Shown in pieces: positions 22,172 to 34,943 of a DNA stretch of 64,000 nucleotides (positions are counted from its first letter, which is position 1; each line of letters starts with the position of its first letter). The position numbers were made by a program, and so were the translations under genes. The notes beneath the pieces are model-generated. The model saw nothing but the letters and a program-made list of their open reading frames with translations, was not told the origin of the DNA and did not search any database. Origin of the DNA: Calliopum simillimum (taxonomy: Eukaryota; Arthropoda; Insecta; Diptera; Lauxaniidae); NCBI GenBank assembly GCA_951812925.1, contig OX638370.1, forward strand, positions 31,739,948 through 31,803,947, written 5' to 3'.

Positions 22172-23517
22172 GGGTGGATCTCCGAAAAACTTACCTTTTT
22201 TTGTCCCCACCTTCTTGTTATATTTCTTTATTAATTGAAGATATTCTCTATGATGACCTTTATTTTTAGAACCTTTTGAAAAATTAACATAAACTTTTAG
22301 GGTTACCATATCATTTATTTATTTTTTTTTTTTTTTTTGTAAGTTTCAAACAAACATACGTTTTAAGGTTGCCACATGGTTAAATCCTACTTTTTTTGAC
22401 CAAATTTTAATTTTTGACGGCAACCGAACCATATTTCGGGTTTAAGCAAAACTAACAAAACGAAAAACTGCTTGTAAAAAAAGTTTGAATTAAATCATAT
22501 TTTCGAGAATATCCATGTGGCAACCCTAAAAATGTATGTTGGATTTTTAAAAAGTTTATCAAAGCGTTTAAAAACTAAATAATTTTTTTAATTAAGATGA
22601 AAGCCATTTAAGTAAAAAAAAACAGGTGGCAGCCCTGAAATATGAATTCATTATCAGTATTTGCATCGTTTCTCATAGAATTCCCCCTCCCCTCTATGAG
22701 TTTCTCGAGATTTATGAACAGCACCTAATCATTAAAAAGAGTATCAGTTCAACAAGTCCATAAATAACATTCTCCCGTAAGAGAATCATTCTCCCGAAGT
22801 AAATTTTACGGGAGAATCCTAAAATGTTGCAAAAGCAGTAATATTACAATGAAAACAGAAACTATTTTTCAATAACTTGAAGCTGCTTTTCACCACACTC
22901 TTACTTGTTTATTGATTTAATTATCTAAGGATAAAAGAGTATGTATAGTTGCATAAAAAAAAACTTACAGGGAGAATGACACACACTTGCGTTATTTACG
23001 AAATACTTCAACTTTTTAAAAAAATGCACTAACACTCACTATCGAAAAACCAAAACTGACTGAGCTGAAAAAGAACTGAGTCTCCTCTTTCGCTTCACTT
23101 TCAGTTCATTTTTAAATCAATATTTAAAAAATTTACACTTAAAATATGAAAAACTGAGCGGATATAGTCTATATGAGGGACCAACTTCTATGTATGTAAA
23201 TAAATTTTTTTCGAAGAGTTGAAACAGAAAAAATGTAACTGAAATATATAAACAAGCAATTTCGTATAAGTTTTTTTTAGAAACGGGCAAATTAAGCGCA
23301 CTAAGAAGCGGTTAGGTACAGCAGGGAGAATGACTTTTTAACATGTTATGTTATAATTTTATTATTAAAGTATTAAGAACTACTTTTTTATTTTAAGCTA
23401 TTCGTATAGAAGCTCTTGTTAAGTATCTACATTAAACGGTTAAAGTATCAAATTTTAAATTTTAACAAAGGTTTGAGCCCTGGAACATTGAATGGTACAT
23501 TTTTCGAAGAACCACCC
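22172..23517. mobile_element. ITR-1 element, copy 1 (uninterrupted reference copy)
   Basis: Ends GGGTGGATCTCCGAAAAA at 22172 and the complement of GGGTGGTTCTTCGAAAAA at 23517 are inverted. ATCT is duplicated at 22168-22171 and 23518-23521. Internally it has repeated words of the form GTGGCAACCCT...TTATGTTGGATTTTTAAAAAG, then GGAGAATGA..AAAATGTTGCAAAAACAG. Three more copies occur in the window. Non-coding; superfamily unknown. Confidence 0.75.
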
Positions 23518-23521
23518 ATCT

Positions 23522-25960
23522 ATGTATATATTTCACCTACAATTGAATTCATACACATAGGATGGCACGTCAAAAACCTCTTTGACAATGCTAGACTGAA
23601 TCCAACAACGTATGATATATCTGTATCATCATCCTTTAATTCTATTCCTCGTTTTACTAGGGCCACCCACTAAGTCCATCCCCTTTGTGTTACCTCGATG
23701 CTGAATGGAACATCACTTTATAGAGATAACACACGTTTACAAAAAAAAAAAATGCCATGGCGCACACTGCGTTGGCTAGTGGGCAAAAATCAAAAATTTT
23801 TGTGACTCGAAACCTAACAATATTGGTATCAATCGACAGGTAATTGTATCAATAAAATAAAAACAAAATATTTAGGGGAAAAACTCAGTTTTGGCTACGC
23901 TGTGACACTTCAAAGTTGAGATATTTTTCAAAAAAAAACATGTTTTATTCACTTCGTTTTGGGTTCTCTTAAACAAATAATTATCAAAAATTTGTCTTTT
24001 GATTAAACTAAACGAAGTAAAGTTTTTTATTATAAATAATATTTGAGTAAATAAATAAAACTAAAAAATTTTGGAAAATATATAATTTGATGTATATTGT
24101 AGTGATTTTAAAACACGATATTATCAAATGAAAAACTTCAGAAGTTGACAAATTTCGATAAAAAAAAATAACAAATCTTATAAAAATAAGTGCCGTTTTT
24201 TTTCTCAATCTACTAGTTCGAATTCCATATAATCAAGAACTGCAAATAACTTTTCCTACTTCGTCCTACAAATATTTTTTTTCTTTTTTTAAAAAATGCT
24301 TAAAACGAAAAATTTGTATGAAATATAAAATTTATGTCGAAAATTTTTTTTTTGTTTTTATGAACACAAATGGTCTCACAAGTACAAAAAACATTATTTC
24401 TACTACGTACATTTCATTTGTTAACATAAAACATTACTTTTTCATCATCGTTATATATGGACCTTAAGAAAATCGTCCTAAATACCTGGTTTTAAGCAAA
24501 ACTATAAAGTTTACAACAAATCTGAGATCATTTTTGAGCTCAGCGACCCCAAATTACTTATAGTACCAAATTTCATCGATATCCAAACACTCCTTCTATT
24601 TTTGACCATTGTTTGTATGGGCTCAACGCACTGTGTGGCGTTTTGATCAGACTATGTGTTTCCTAGGGACTTTGACGTCCTGAGTCCGAATCCGTGATCC
24701 GTTTTTTTCCAGAACGTCTGAGAAAAAAGATTTCAAGGTCATATGGAGGTCAAAATTGGGTTCGTGTGTTGGTTAGTAATAAATTCGCTAAAATTCTGAA
24801 ACTAATTTTTTATCATTGAATTCTTAGTCTTTAAAAAGAATATGTGATCAAAAAGGGTATTTCGGACCTAGTTTCGGAGGTATAACCATCGGAAGATCCG
24901 GATATATCTTCTATAAAAACCGCTATAAGTTGGGAACCCTGTGCAATTCGTTCTTTAGTCGCAACATACAGTTATGGGACAATCTGCCAGCTTGGCAGCT
25001 CTGAAATTAGAAAATTTAAGACACCGAAACTACTCCAGCTATCTTCTTACAATATATCCTTCTGCTTTGGCCAATTCAATGCTTTGCAGTGGTGCGTGTT
25101 AGTTCATATGTTAAAAAAAAATATATTAAAATACTCCTTTGCAAAATTTTTATTCTTCTTAAAATTGTTTTCTCCCAAGTGATATTTTTCAACACAAAAA
25201 TTTTGCAATCTTGTAAAAAAATTTTAAAAATACCTACATTTTTTCGAAGTCTGATTAAAGCCATAAAGAAATTCGAAATAATTTTCTAATAAAAAGTTTT
25301 CACGGAAGTTTATAAAAAGTTTTTGGTGCAAGTTTTTAAGTACTTAGACATTTTCATTCATGCATAAGCCCTAACTCAAGCATATGTAAAATGTTAGCAA
25401 ATTTCTCTGTGGCCATTTTCGCTTACTGAACCATTAGATTAAACGAGCAGCAACTAATGGCAACACAACTAAAACACTTGACAGCTTGTGGCTGCATCAG
25501 CAATTAATGTCAATCAAACTATTAGAAGGGGATGGCAACAGCAACGGCAACAACAGCAAAAGCAATTTGTGGTGGTGTTGGCTATTTTACAACTACCATA
25601 ACCACCTGGTACTTAGCTGGACTGGTTGTTGCATTTTACACTTTATGGTAACACATATGGGTGCACACACTAAGCACAATCACATATGTATGTATTAAGC
25701 ACACGTTGACACTTACATTTTATGCATATCCTGCAGCGGCTGTTGATGCCATTGACTAATGTGCTCCCCTACTCGATGCTGTGAATTGCATGCGAATATT
25801 GAAAGCAATTTACCAAATGTGTGAGTGAAAAATGAAATGAAACAATTTTCAAATTGGCTTTGAGTAAAATCATGGTAGAATTATTCATATTTTACATCAA
25901 CATTGAGTAAAATATATGAAAAGTAAGAATTCGTCAAACATAGCATACTTTTCACCTAAT
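23522..25960. other. AT-rich intergenic DNA, no gene seen
   Basis: Only spurious frames. The stretch 25440-25790 is less AT-biased, with CAACA-type repeats (GGCAACAGCAACGGCAACAA near 25533), as in ordinary fly intergenic or intronic DNA. Confidence 0.4.
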
Positions 25961-25964
25961 TTTA

Positions 25965-26430
25965 ATAAACACTAGAATCGCCTAATGGTCAAAATTTTAC
26001 CACATATGTACTAAATAATTTTGGTACCTTTGGACACTTAGTACTTTTTTTGCCATTTGGTACAAAACAGAAAATCTCATTCATCATCGTTGGTACAATG
26101 ACAAATTGGAAACGTAAACAAAACAAACAACACGAACAGTGCTATCCTTTTTGTTTTTCTCTTTGTGATTTATCCTCTTTTTAGCTCTGTATGACCGCGT
26201 ATTTTGCTGTTGTTAATTTTGAAAAATTTTATTTAATTTTGGCAGCCTTAAGGGCAACATATTAAAATAATTTTAACTTTGTGCACATCTACACACAAAT
26301 ACCTTTCGAATAGTTTATATTTCAAGTCGTACTCCATTTCTAATATTGTAAAAAAAGGAGGACAAACTTTTGTCTTGCGTATTAATATATGGATTATTGC
26401 TTTAAATTGCAGCGCCTTGGTAATATCAAG
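25965..26430 (-). repeat. Dispersed repeat R6, copy 2 (possible solo LTR)
   Basis: The reverse complement aligns with 2130-2528 plus 3416-3471: TTTGGTACAAAACAGAAAAT, AACAAACAACACGAACAG and the end word TTTTAATAAACACTAGAATC (complement of the end next to the PBS in copy 1). No PBS or internal retroelement sequence adjoins it. Confidence 0.6.
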
Positions 26431-27669
26431 AATCTTATGATAAAATTTTTCTGTCAACATTTTGCTTGATATCGTACCACTGTGATTTTACCACTGTTTA
26501 TAGACAGCGTCAATTCACAATAGAAAAAGTCGCAGGTGCCGCTGATTTTGCTGTTTTTTCCACATGTACCCTTTTTCTCAATATTTTTTAGGTTTTTGTC
26601 TTTTGGTTTTTGCTGTCTGTTTTGTTTTGCTGGCATATTTCCGTTCTCAGAAAAACAGTTTTGCACGGCTTGACTTTTATTTATGTTCTAAATGATGATT
26701 GATTTGCTTGATGCGCATATAGATGGCGTTGTTGAGTAAATGGTGATGACACGTAAAATGTTGATGCTGCTGATGATTCGGCATAAAATGCCAGCATAAA
26801 AGTTTTGTCTATTTATGAAATAGAAAAACTGAAATAAATCATAATTTATATAAAAAAAAAAAATACATAGGACATAAACTCACTGTTAAGTAGACCCTTT
26901 TTGACATTCTGTCCTACTAAGATTACTTACCGTAGGTATGTAAGATATATTTTTTCAAATTTGAACCATTAAAATTTATTTTTCAAAAAATTCTCACAAC
27001 GATACGTTACTTCCAGTACATCCATTTTAGGTCGTCTTTTTACGCCGAAAATTCATATTCTAAGGGCAGTTTCTTAATGTTTGGTTAAGTACTAATCAAA
27101 ACTTCGCCCGTGAGTTTTTCACTGATTACTAAGCGTTAATGTTCTGATAAGTCTTCACTTTAATTGATGAAATAAAATCTTTTAGAAATAAGCATTGGCA
27201 CAAGCCCAGCTCAAAAATCGGATTATTTCAAAATTTTAATTATTTTTTTTCCTAAATTTCTTTTAAAGTTTTTTCGCCAATACCTCAGTCAAAATTAAAA
27301 TAAAAAGTCTTTTTATTTCTACTAAAATCCTAAATTAAATAAATATGATGCAAAATAAAATGCATTTAACTACTTTGAATTTTGCACAAATCAAAAATAC
27401 ATTGCGTACTTTAAGGCGCCAGAAGAAAATTAAATTGAAGAAATTAAATCCCAATAAAAAGCAATTAAAATAACAATTACCAGCAATATGGGTAGCATGG
27501 TAGCAAAAACAACCAGTTATATTGTTTTTGCTGCTTTTATTGTTGTTGCTCATTTAACATTGTTAGTACACATGTCTGGTAACAAGTAAGTAACAACATG
27601 TTTAAGTATTTTGCTCAAAAAACCCGCTCTTCAACAAATACTGAACATACCACTCATGTATACAAAATA
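26431..27669. other. Intergenic DNA, no gene seen
   Basis: Short Lys/Asn or Phe-rich frames only. No paired repeats noted. Confidence 0.4.
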
Positions 27670-27900
27670 CACAGCGTGCCGAAAAGATGTTTAAAATACA
27701 TGTTAGAGGGACTCTTAGAAACGATATCTGCATCATTTTTTTTTTTCATACCAATGGAGTACTTTTGGTTCTACTGAAGGCCCATTTTGGCTAAAAATAT
27801 ATGCTGTTTGGTCATAACTTGTTTTCATTAAAAATGGATACCCAAGGGTGCTTTAGAAATAAAGACTATGTTTTTATAAAAATTTTGGCGCTTAAAAACT
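27670..27900 (+). repeat. Dispersed repeat R5, copy 2
   Basis: Collinear with 5980-6170 (GGTTCTACTGAAGGCCCATT, then GGTGCTTTAGAAATAAAGAC), separated by a few indels. Confidence 0.6.
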
Positions 27901-28880
27901 ATAAATTATTTTTTGGGGTATATATAAGATGCGCATTAGATACTTAGTATCAAAAAAAATAAAAGGTCGCTGTAAGCCCCCCATTTTGAAAGCTTTTCGG
28001 TTGTGATTTTAAAAGAAAAAAATCTTTTTTCGACCTCTAAATAATAAGCTATTTGATTTGATACTTAGATACCAATCCAATTGATCGACCTCTCAAGAAG
28101 TTTGGCTACTATCGTGCCTCATATCGACATTTGCCTGTAGAAACAATTTATCCTATACTTTCGTCAAAATCACTGCTTTCCATCAATATCGAACCAAGTT
28201 ATTTTGATGTTAAAAAATCAGTGTGACACTTATTGAATACCATCCGCTTTTGCTCCACAATTACATCAAACAAATTTTACTTGTAATAGAAAGGCAATGC
28301 CCCACTTTTAGCCCTCAGATGCCTTATAGTAGACCCCCTGTACTAAAATGCAAAAAATATATCTTTATTGCTTTTCTTTTCACAAACTATTAAAGTTTTG
28401 TTGCCAGTGCCACGCCCTTTGAGATGCTTGTAGAATATACCTTAAACACACCTTATTTTAATGCTTATCTTTAGAAAAAATATTTCCAAGGATTTGACAA
28501 AATCGTTTAAGCCGTTTATGAGCATTGAATCAAATTTTTCAGTTGCAAGAAAATGGGCGTGGCTTATTTCGAATACCACCCATTTTTCGTAGTGTTTATG
28601 ATATTAATGATCCAAGTTTTACCAAATTTTATCAAAACCGGCGATATTTAGTTCAAAGGTGCATAATTGCAAGTAAATTCTCCACCGTTAGTTTTAGAAA
28701 GATTGATTAATTAGTTTTCTGCTTGTAGTGTTTTAAAATTTTAGGGGCGGGGTCACGCCTTACTTAGTGTTTTCTTTATATGATGATACATCACATAGTA
28801 ATCCTTGTTTCCAGGGGTCTCCCAAATTTTCATTAAAATTGTTGGAGCCCTTTTTGAGTAATATTGAATCAAAATTTTCA
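27901..28880. other. Intergenic DNA, possible diverged R1-like fragment
   Basis: Around 28410-28760 there are GTGCCACGCCC and GGGCGTGGCTTATTTCG words and a CGAATACCACCC motif reminiscent of R1, but alignment is poor. No gene. Confidence 0.35.
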
Positions 28881-29390
28881 ATGGTCTATGGTCTATGGTC
28901 TATGGTCTATGGTCTATGGTCTATGGTCTATGGTCTATGGTCTATGGTCTATGGTCTATGGTCTATGGTCTATGGTCTATGGTCTATGGTCTATCGTCTA
29001 TGGTCTATGGTCTATGGTCTATGGTCTATGGTCTATGGTCTATGGTCTATGGTCTATGGTCTATGGTCTATGGTCTATGGTCTATGGTCTATGGTCTATG
29101 GTCTATGGTCTATGGTCTATGGTCTATGGTCTATGGTCTATGGTCTATGGTCTATGGTCTATGGTCTATGGTCTATGGTCTATGGTCTATGGTCTATGGT
29201 CTATGGTCTATGGTCTATGGTCTATGGTCTATGGTCTATGGTCTATGGTCTATGGTCTATGGTCTATGGTCTATGGTCTATCGTCTATGGTCTATGGTCT
29301 ATGGTCTATGGTCTATGGTCTATGGTCTATGGTCTATGGTCTATGGTCTATGGTCTATGGTCTATGGTATATGGTCTATGTTTTATGGTC
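28881..29390 (+). repeat. Heptanucleotide satellite (ATGGTCT)n, about 73 copies
   Basis: Nearly perfect 7-bp array. Two units carry the same G-to-C change (ATCGTCT, at 28995 and 29282), exactly 287 bp or 41 units apart. The last three units are degenerate. Since 7 is not a multiple of 3, all three plus frames give the same MVYGLWS heptapeptide, so the long frames (172-211 codons) are artefacts. Confidence 0.97.
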
Positions 29391-30639
29391 AAGATTTTCT
29401 AAAAGTCAAGTAACTGTTCGTTGAGCATATTTCTGGCGCGCCGTTTGTACATTTACACTATGTGGGGTTATATTGGTGACTGTATATGATGCCGCGCCGC
29501 TTGGTGCTTTTATTGTTTCTGTGTGTTTTTATTGCTTGTTGCTGCTGCTTTTTCATTGTCGCATAAACTTCATAAACGCAACAAGTGGCCAATTTTTGTA
29601 GACCATAAAAGCGAATAAGCAAAAATAGCAAATAACAATTGACGGAAAACAATAACAACAACGACAAGAACAGCGTTACAAAGCAACAACAAACAATCCA
29701 GCAAGAGCGGCGGCAATAATGTTGAAAGCTCCATAAGTAGCAAGAAGAAAGGAAAAAAAAATGATAATAATGAGCGGCGGCGGAAACTTGGCGCTAGCTA
29801 TCGTTCTCATCACACTGATTGTAATCATTTTCCAAAATTTATTTGTAACATATTTCTAGGCGCTTAAACTGAATATACAATTTTTAAAATTAAAGGAATA
29901 TAGCCGTTTAAATGAGTTTGCACAATAACTCATCGTATATAAAGTTAAGTACTCGGAAGATTTTTAAATTGACATTAAAAGAGAATTTGGAGCAAATATT
30001 TAAATATTTAATGACTGTCAAAGGTACTGTATGATTCTTAAGATTTTTCGTTATGTGTTAGTGTTTATGTAACAAGTTATCAAGTAAAAAGTCAAAATAT
30101 GTTAAAAATGATTGAAGATCAAAATCGGAAATTTTTTTAAAGTAGAAAACGGTCAAAAATACTTAAAAAAGTAAAAAAATTTTGAAAATTGAAAACAAAA
30201 TTTTTATTCTCGAAGACTGTACTTTTTAAAAAGTAAGACAAAAACAACGAGAGTTTGTTAACAAAGTCGACATACTTATAACGAATAAATCAATAGGTGT
30301 CCAAAAATATTGAAAAAGCCAAAATAGTAAGCCCATATTGGCCCAGGGGGGTAGTTTTCTACCCTTAAATTAAAGTAGGAATTTCTATGAAACTAGAAAC
30401 TTTAAAAATTATTTATTAATATATATCTGATCTACACCGCCCCCTTACATAAACTGAAAGTCTCCAAGAAGATCATTTTTGAAAAAAAAAACTAAAAACA
30501 TTTTAATATTTGCAATGATAACATCGTTTCATGTTAGAAACGGGTGGTATATTCAGCATGTGAAAAAATACTTCAAATCGGGATTGCCATGTCTAAAATA
30601 TTAAATGTCAAATTTGCTGGCGTAGTTTTCTTCCCCTTC
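29391..30639. other. Intergenic DNA, no gene seen
   Basis: 29460-29800 has CAACAA and GCGGCGG-type words typical of unique fly DNA. 29830-30640 is AT-rich. No supported feature. Confidence 0.4.
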
Positions 30640-30850
30640 GTCAAAGTTAGCTAGTAGGATTGAAAAACAGCAAAATTGATCAACGGACACGCCTACCGCC
30701 AATACGAAAAAAAATATTCAAAATGCAACTTTAAAAGTATTTTTCACCGCAATGCGGCCAAAAAAAATTAGGCGAATTTGGACAAGAGGGTGTGGCACCT
30801 CCCATATAAGCAAAAGTTTCAAAATGCTGTACTGAAAACGTTTTTTTAAA
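30640..30850 (+). repeat. Dispersed repeat R1, copy d (fragment)
   Basis: Retains CAACGGACACGCCTACCGCC, AATTTGGACAAGAGGGTGTG and CACCTCCCATATAAGCAAA, in R1 order on the plus strand. Both ends are truncated. Confidence 0.7.
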
Positions 30851-31067
30851 GACAATATGCGATGTTTTTTTTTAAATGTAGCTTGAACAAAATATTTAAA
30901 AAATTTAAATAAAATTTTAGTCTCAAAACGCTGAAATAAACTTTAGAAAAATTCAACATAAATGGCTGTTTTCGAAAATTAATATTAAATCTTTTTTTTA
31001 CGTTCGCCATTAAGTAAGATAAGCAGGTGGCAACTTTAAAAATTTATGTTGGATTTTTAAAAGTTTA

Positions 31068-31750
31068 TATCGACACCTTTGAGCGCTATAGTCCTATCTC
31101 CACTTTTTGCGATTTTGAAATTTTTGCAGTTATGGTATCCTTGTGGGCTTCTTTATCGAGTGGAAAACTGTGTGACGTCAAAATACCACTAAAATACCAA
31201 AATATTTGATAATTAAGAAAATTCCTATCTCCAAACTGTAATTTTTTGAAGAGCGCTACTGTCTTATTTCCACCGAATATTCAAATCAGTCACATTTTTA
31301 AATTTTTCTTGTTTTTTGCTGTTTTCTTTGCGTTTCATGACTTTTTGCTGCATTTAAGTGAACAAATTTTGTTACACCCAAGGGTCCCCACTTGTATGAC
31401 GGAACCAAAAATTAAAAAAAAAAAAAAAAATTCGTTTTTTTCGTGTTTTCTACGCATTTCATGACATTCTACGACATTTGAGTGGAAAAAATTTAAAAAA
31501 TGTACTAAATGTGTCGTTTATTTTAATAGTAGTGGAATTCTAAATAAGGGCAAAAGTAATGACATACTGTAAATTACCTGTGATTTCGTAAGAAATTAAT
31601 AAAATGGGTCAAAAACACTAAATTATGTTAAAAAGTATCGTTATATCAAAATAGCAGCCAATTCTAAATAACCACTGTTTGGAATCTTCTTTTTGCATTG
31701 AAAACAATTGAAAAAAGGAGATAGGACTATAGCGCTCTAAGGTATCGATA
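31068..31750 (-). mobile_element. TA-flanked MITE E2, copy 2 (uninterrupted)
   Basis: 683 bp with inverted ends TATCGACACCTTTGAGCGC and complement GCGCTCTAAGGTATCGATA, extending over about 35 bp into CTATAGTCCTATCTCC. TA at 31066-31067 and 31751-31752. ITR-1 sequence is continuous across the insertion (GTTTA then AAAGTTC). Reverse orientation relative to copy 1. Non-coding. Confidence 0.85.
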
Positions 31751-31795
31751 TAAAAGTTCTAAGACTAAATTTTAATTTTTATTTTAAACCATCAA

Positions 31796-32518
31796 AAACT
31801 AATAAGGGTGTTACCTTTGGCCTGGTAAAACATTAAATATCCTACACAGCAGTATTTTTAAAATACTCTTGTCCGAATTCTCCCAATTTTTTCTCAGAGT
31901 TTGAATTTATAGTTCTTAGTATTTGAGTAAAATTTGGTTGGATTATCTCAAAAAATGTTTTCAGTATAGCGTTTTGAACCTTTTGCTTTTATGGGAGGTG
32001 CCACGCCCTTTCGTCCGATTTTATCCAGTTTTTGCTTAAAGCTTGCATTTATAATTCTTAGTGTCTGAGTAAAATTTAATTCGACTATCTCAAAAAATGG
32101 TTTCAGTATAGCGTTTTGAAGCTTCACCCAGCTTTTGCTCAAAGCTTACGCTTTCAATTTGTAGTATTTATGTGTATTTTGGTTGAATTATCGTGAAAAA
32201 TACTCCAAAAGTTGCATTTTGAATATATTTTTTGTATGGGCGGTAGGCGTGTCCGTTGACTGATTTCGCTCATTCGCTAACTTTGACGACGGAGGCTTTG
32301 TACCAAATTTCATTAAATTATCTTGCTTAGTTTTCCCAAAAAATGCATTTCCAAACACAGCCAGCAACCCAGCCAGACAGACAGACGGACATAGCTATAT
32401 CGACTCAGGAGGTGACGCTTATCAAGAATATATATACTTTTCTGTATCTGCCACGCCTCCTTCTCTGCGTTACAAACGGAAGGACAAAGTGAATATATCC
32501 TGGGTGTAGGGTATAAAA
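31796..32518 (-). repeat. Dispersed repeat R1, copy e (near full length)
   Basis: From CTAATAAGGGTGTTACC to CCTGGGTGTAGGGTATAAA. Contains all R1 landmarks in minus orientation, including CCAGCCAGACAGACAGACGG and CTGCCACGCCTCCTTCTC. Inserted in ITR-1 copy 2. Confidence 0.75.
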
Positions 32519-33085
32519 ACCGGGTGGCAATCCCAAAAGTTTTGTTAAATTTTTTGAAAAGTTTATCTGAGCGTTTCTGAATCAAAACTTTCAAATAAAG
32601 TCAAAAAAACTAAGAATTATATAAGATTTTCGAAATTTACCAGGTGGCAACCCTAAAAATTGGATTTTTAAAAAGTTCATTTAAGTTAAGACTAAATTTA
32701 AATTTTTTGTTTGTAAATAAGTAGTTAAGCAAAACTAGCAAAAAAAAGCCAGGTGGAGGGTGACTAAACGGAGAATGACAAAATGTTACAAAAACAGTAA
32801 TATCGCGATGAAAATAAAATGTTTAGTAATATAAAAAAAAATTACACGAAGAATGATGCACAATTGCGTTCTTTACAAAATTTTGAAACTTAAAAAAAAC
32901 AAGGAACACACGAACACTCCCTTACGAAAAAACCAAAACTTTGTGAGCTGAAAACAGACTAAATCTTCTCTTTCTCTTTACTTTCAGTTCTCTATTTACT
33001 CAATATTTAAAAAAATTACAATTAGATTAAGAAAAACTGAGAGGAGATAGTCTTAAATGAGGGAACAACTTTTATGTATGTCAAC

Positions 33086-34593
33086 TAGGGATGTTTTAGT
33101 GCACGAATTTTGGATTTTGATACTTGACACCCCTCAATTTTGTGAGGTTGGAAAAAAAAATGAGTTTGCAAAAAAAATTTTGGGGGTGGGGTGAGGGTAA
33201 AGGTTGGCGCATCGAGGTCAAAGATGAGAGAAAAGGATAAACAATTTACTTACAGCCCTACTAGAGGGGCCACCTCTAGAGGGTTGAAATGTATGACCGA
33301 CCCACATTTCTTTTTTCCCCCCCAACATTTTTACCAAGCATACTACCCCCTATCTCTAACCCCTAAGGGTGTTCCCATACAAAATTTACATTTATAGGAA
33401 ATTGACCCCCACCACTCCCAGGGTGCCCCTAGAAGGGTCAAATGTATGACCGACCCCTAATATTTTTTCCTACGCAACATTTTTTCCTACCATACTTACC
33501 CTCTATCTCTAGCTCTTTAGGGGGCTCCTATACAAAATTAACGTCATAGACATAATAAATATGGAAAGGAAATCGTCAAATAGGCCCATAACTGCCCAGG
33601 AGTCTCTTCTAGAGGTGTCAAATATTTAACCGACCCCCATGATCCCCCCTCCAAAGTTTCACAGCTTACCTACAACCCTTTTTCCAATCCTTAAGAGGGC
33701 TCATATACAAAGTTGCGGTTTTTTTAAAAACTGCCCCCACTGCCCTAACTGGACCATGGGTACCCCTAGAAGGGTCAAATGTATGACCGACCCCCATTAT
33801 TTCTAGGAAAATTTATAAAAAAAAAAATTCTATGGCAGCCCCTTTCAGGGTTGAAAATGGGGGGTAAGTATATGGAAAAAAAATATAGATCGCAAAAAAA
33901 TAATGGGGGTCGGTCATACATTTGACCCATCCAGAAGTACCCGTGGACCAGTTAGGGCAGTGGGAGCATTTTAAATAAAAGCAGTAACTTTGTATGGGAG
34001 CCCCCTTAAGGATTGGAAATAGTTGGTAGGTATGCTGAGAAAAAACTTTGGAGGTGGGCTTATGGGGGTCTGTCATATATTTGACTCCTCTAAGAGTGAC
34101 TTCTGGGCAGTTATGGGCCTATTTGACGATTTCCTTCCCATATTTTTCATGTCTATGACATCTATTTTGTATGGGAGTCTCCTAAAGAATCAGAGATAGA
34201 GGGTAAGTATGTTGGGAAAAAATTTTGGGGAGGAAAAAATATTAGGGACCAGTCATACATTTGACCCTTCTAGGGGCAGCCAGGGAGTGGTGGGGGTCGA
34301 TTTCCCCTTAGGGGGTAAGTTTGCTTTGTAAAAATGTTAGGGAAGGCAAAATAATGTGGGTCGGTCATACATTTGACTCCTCTAAAGGTGACCCCTTAAC
34401 ATTTGTAGGCCTGTATGTAAATTTTTTCTCTTTTTCTCTCACCTTTGACCTCGATGCGCCAACCTTTATCCTCACCCCACCCCCAAAATTTTTTTTGCAA
34501 ATTAATTTTTCTTTCCAACCTCACAAAATTGAGGGGTGTCAAGTATCAAAATGTTGTTACTAAGAATCTCCATACATTCTTAAAACACCTCTA
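33086..34593. mobile_element. hAT-like foldback element, 8-bp target duplication
   Basis: Ends TAGGGATGTTTTA and TAAAACACCTCTA (complement TAGAGGTGTTTTA) match the hAT-type TAGGG/CAGGG termini. ATGTCAAC is duplicated at 33078-33085 and 34594-34601. The 1508-bp interior is an almost complete palindrome made of a repeated motif around CAAATGTATGACCGACCCC, in opposite orientations on the two halves with its turn near 33830. ITR-1 copy 1 shows the empty site near 23197. No transposase frame, so non-autonomous. Confidence 0.88.
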
Positions 34594-34943
34594 ATGTCAA
34601 CTCTATATAAAAAAAACTTTTCGTAGAGTTAACAGAGAAAAACAGTTGTTGAAATATATATACAAACAATCTCATATAAGATTTTTTAGGAAATAACGTA
34701 ATATGCGAAACCAGCAAATTAAGCGCACTAAGAAGTGGTAAGGGACGGGACAGGACGGAGAATGAGTTTTAAACACTTTATGCTATAATTTCATAGTAAA
34801 ATATTAAAAATTATTTTTTTTTATGCTTTTCTTATAGAAGCTCTGGTTAAGTATCTGTTTTAAATAGTTAAAATATCAAATTTCAACATAGTTTTGAGAC
34901 CCGGGACATTGAATGGTTCATTTTTTGGAGAATCACCCAGGTG

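Larger units (their letters stand above)
30850..34943. mobile_element. ITR-1 element, copy 2, with three nested insertions
   Basis: Internal ITR-1 sequence starts near 30850 (left terminus missing) and ends at 34943 with TTTGGAGAATCACCC. Removing E2 (31068-31750), R1 copy e (about 31796-32518) and the hAT-like foldback (33086-34593) leaves sequence collinear with copy 1. Confidence 0.75.

Noticed and set aside
28767..29424. Three overlapping frames with MVYGLWS repeats
   Set aside because: Translation of the 7-bp satellite in all three frames.
33191..34563. Small frames with conserved MTDPH-like words
   Set aside because: They derive from the repeated palindromic motif of the hAT-like element, not from a gene family.
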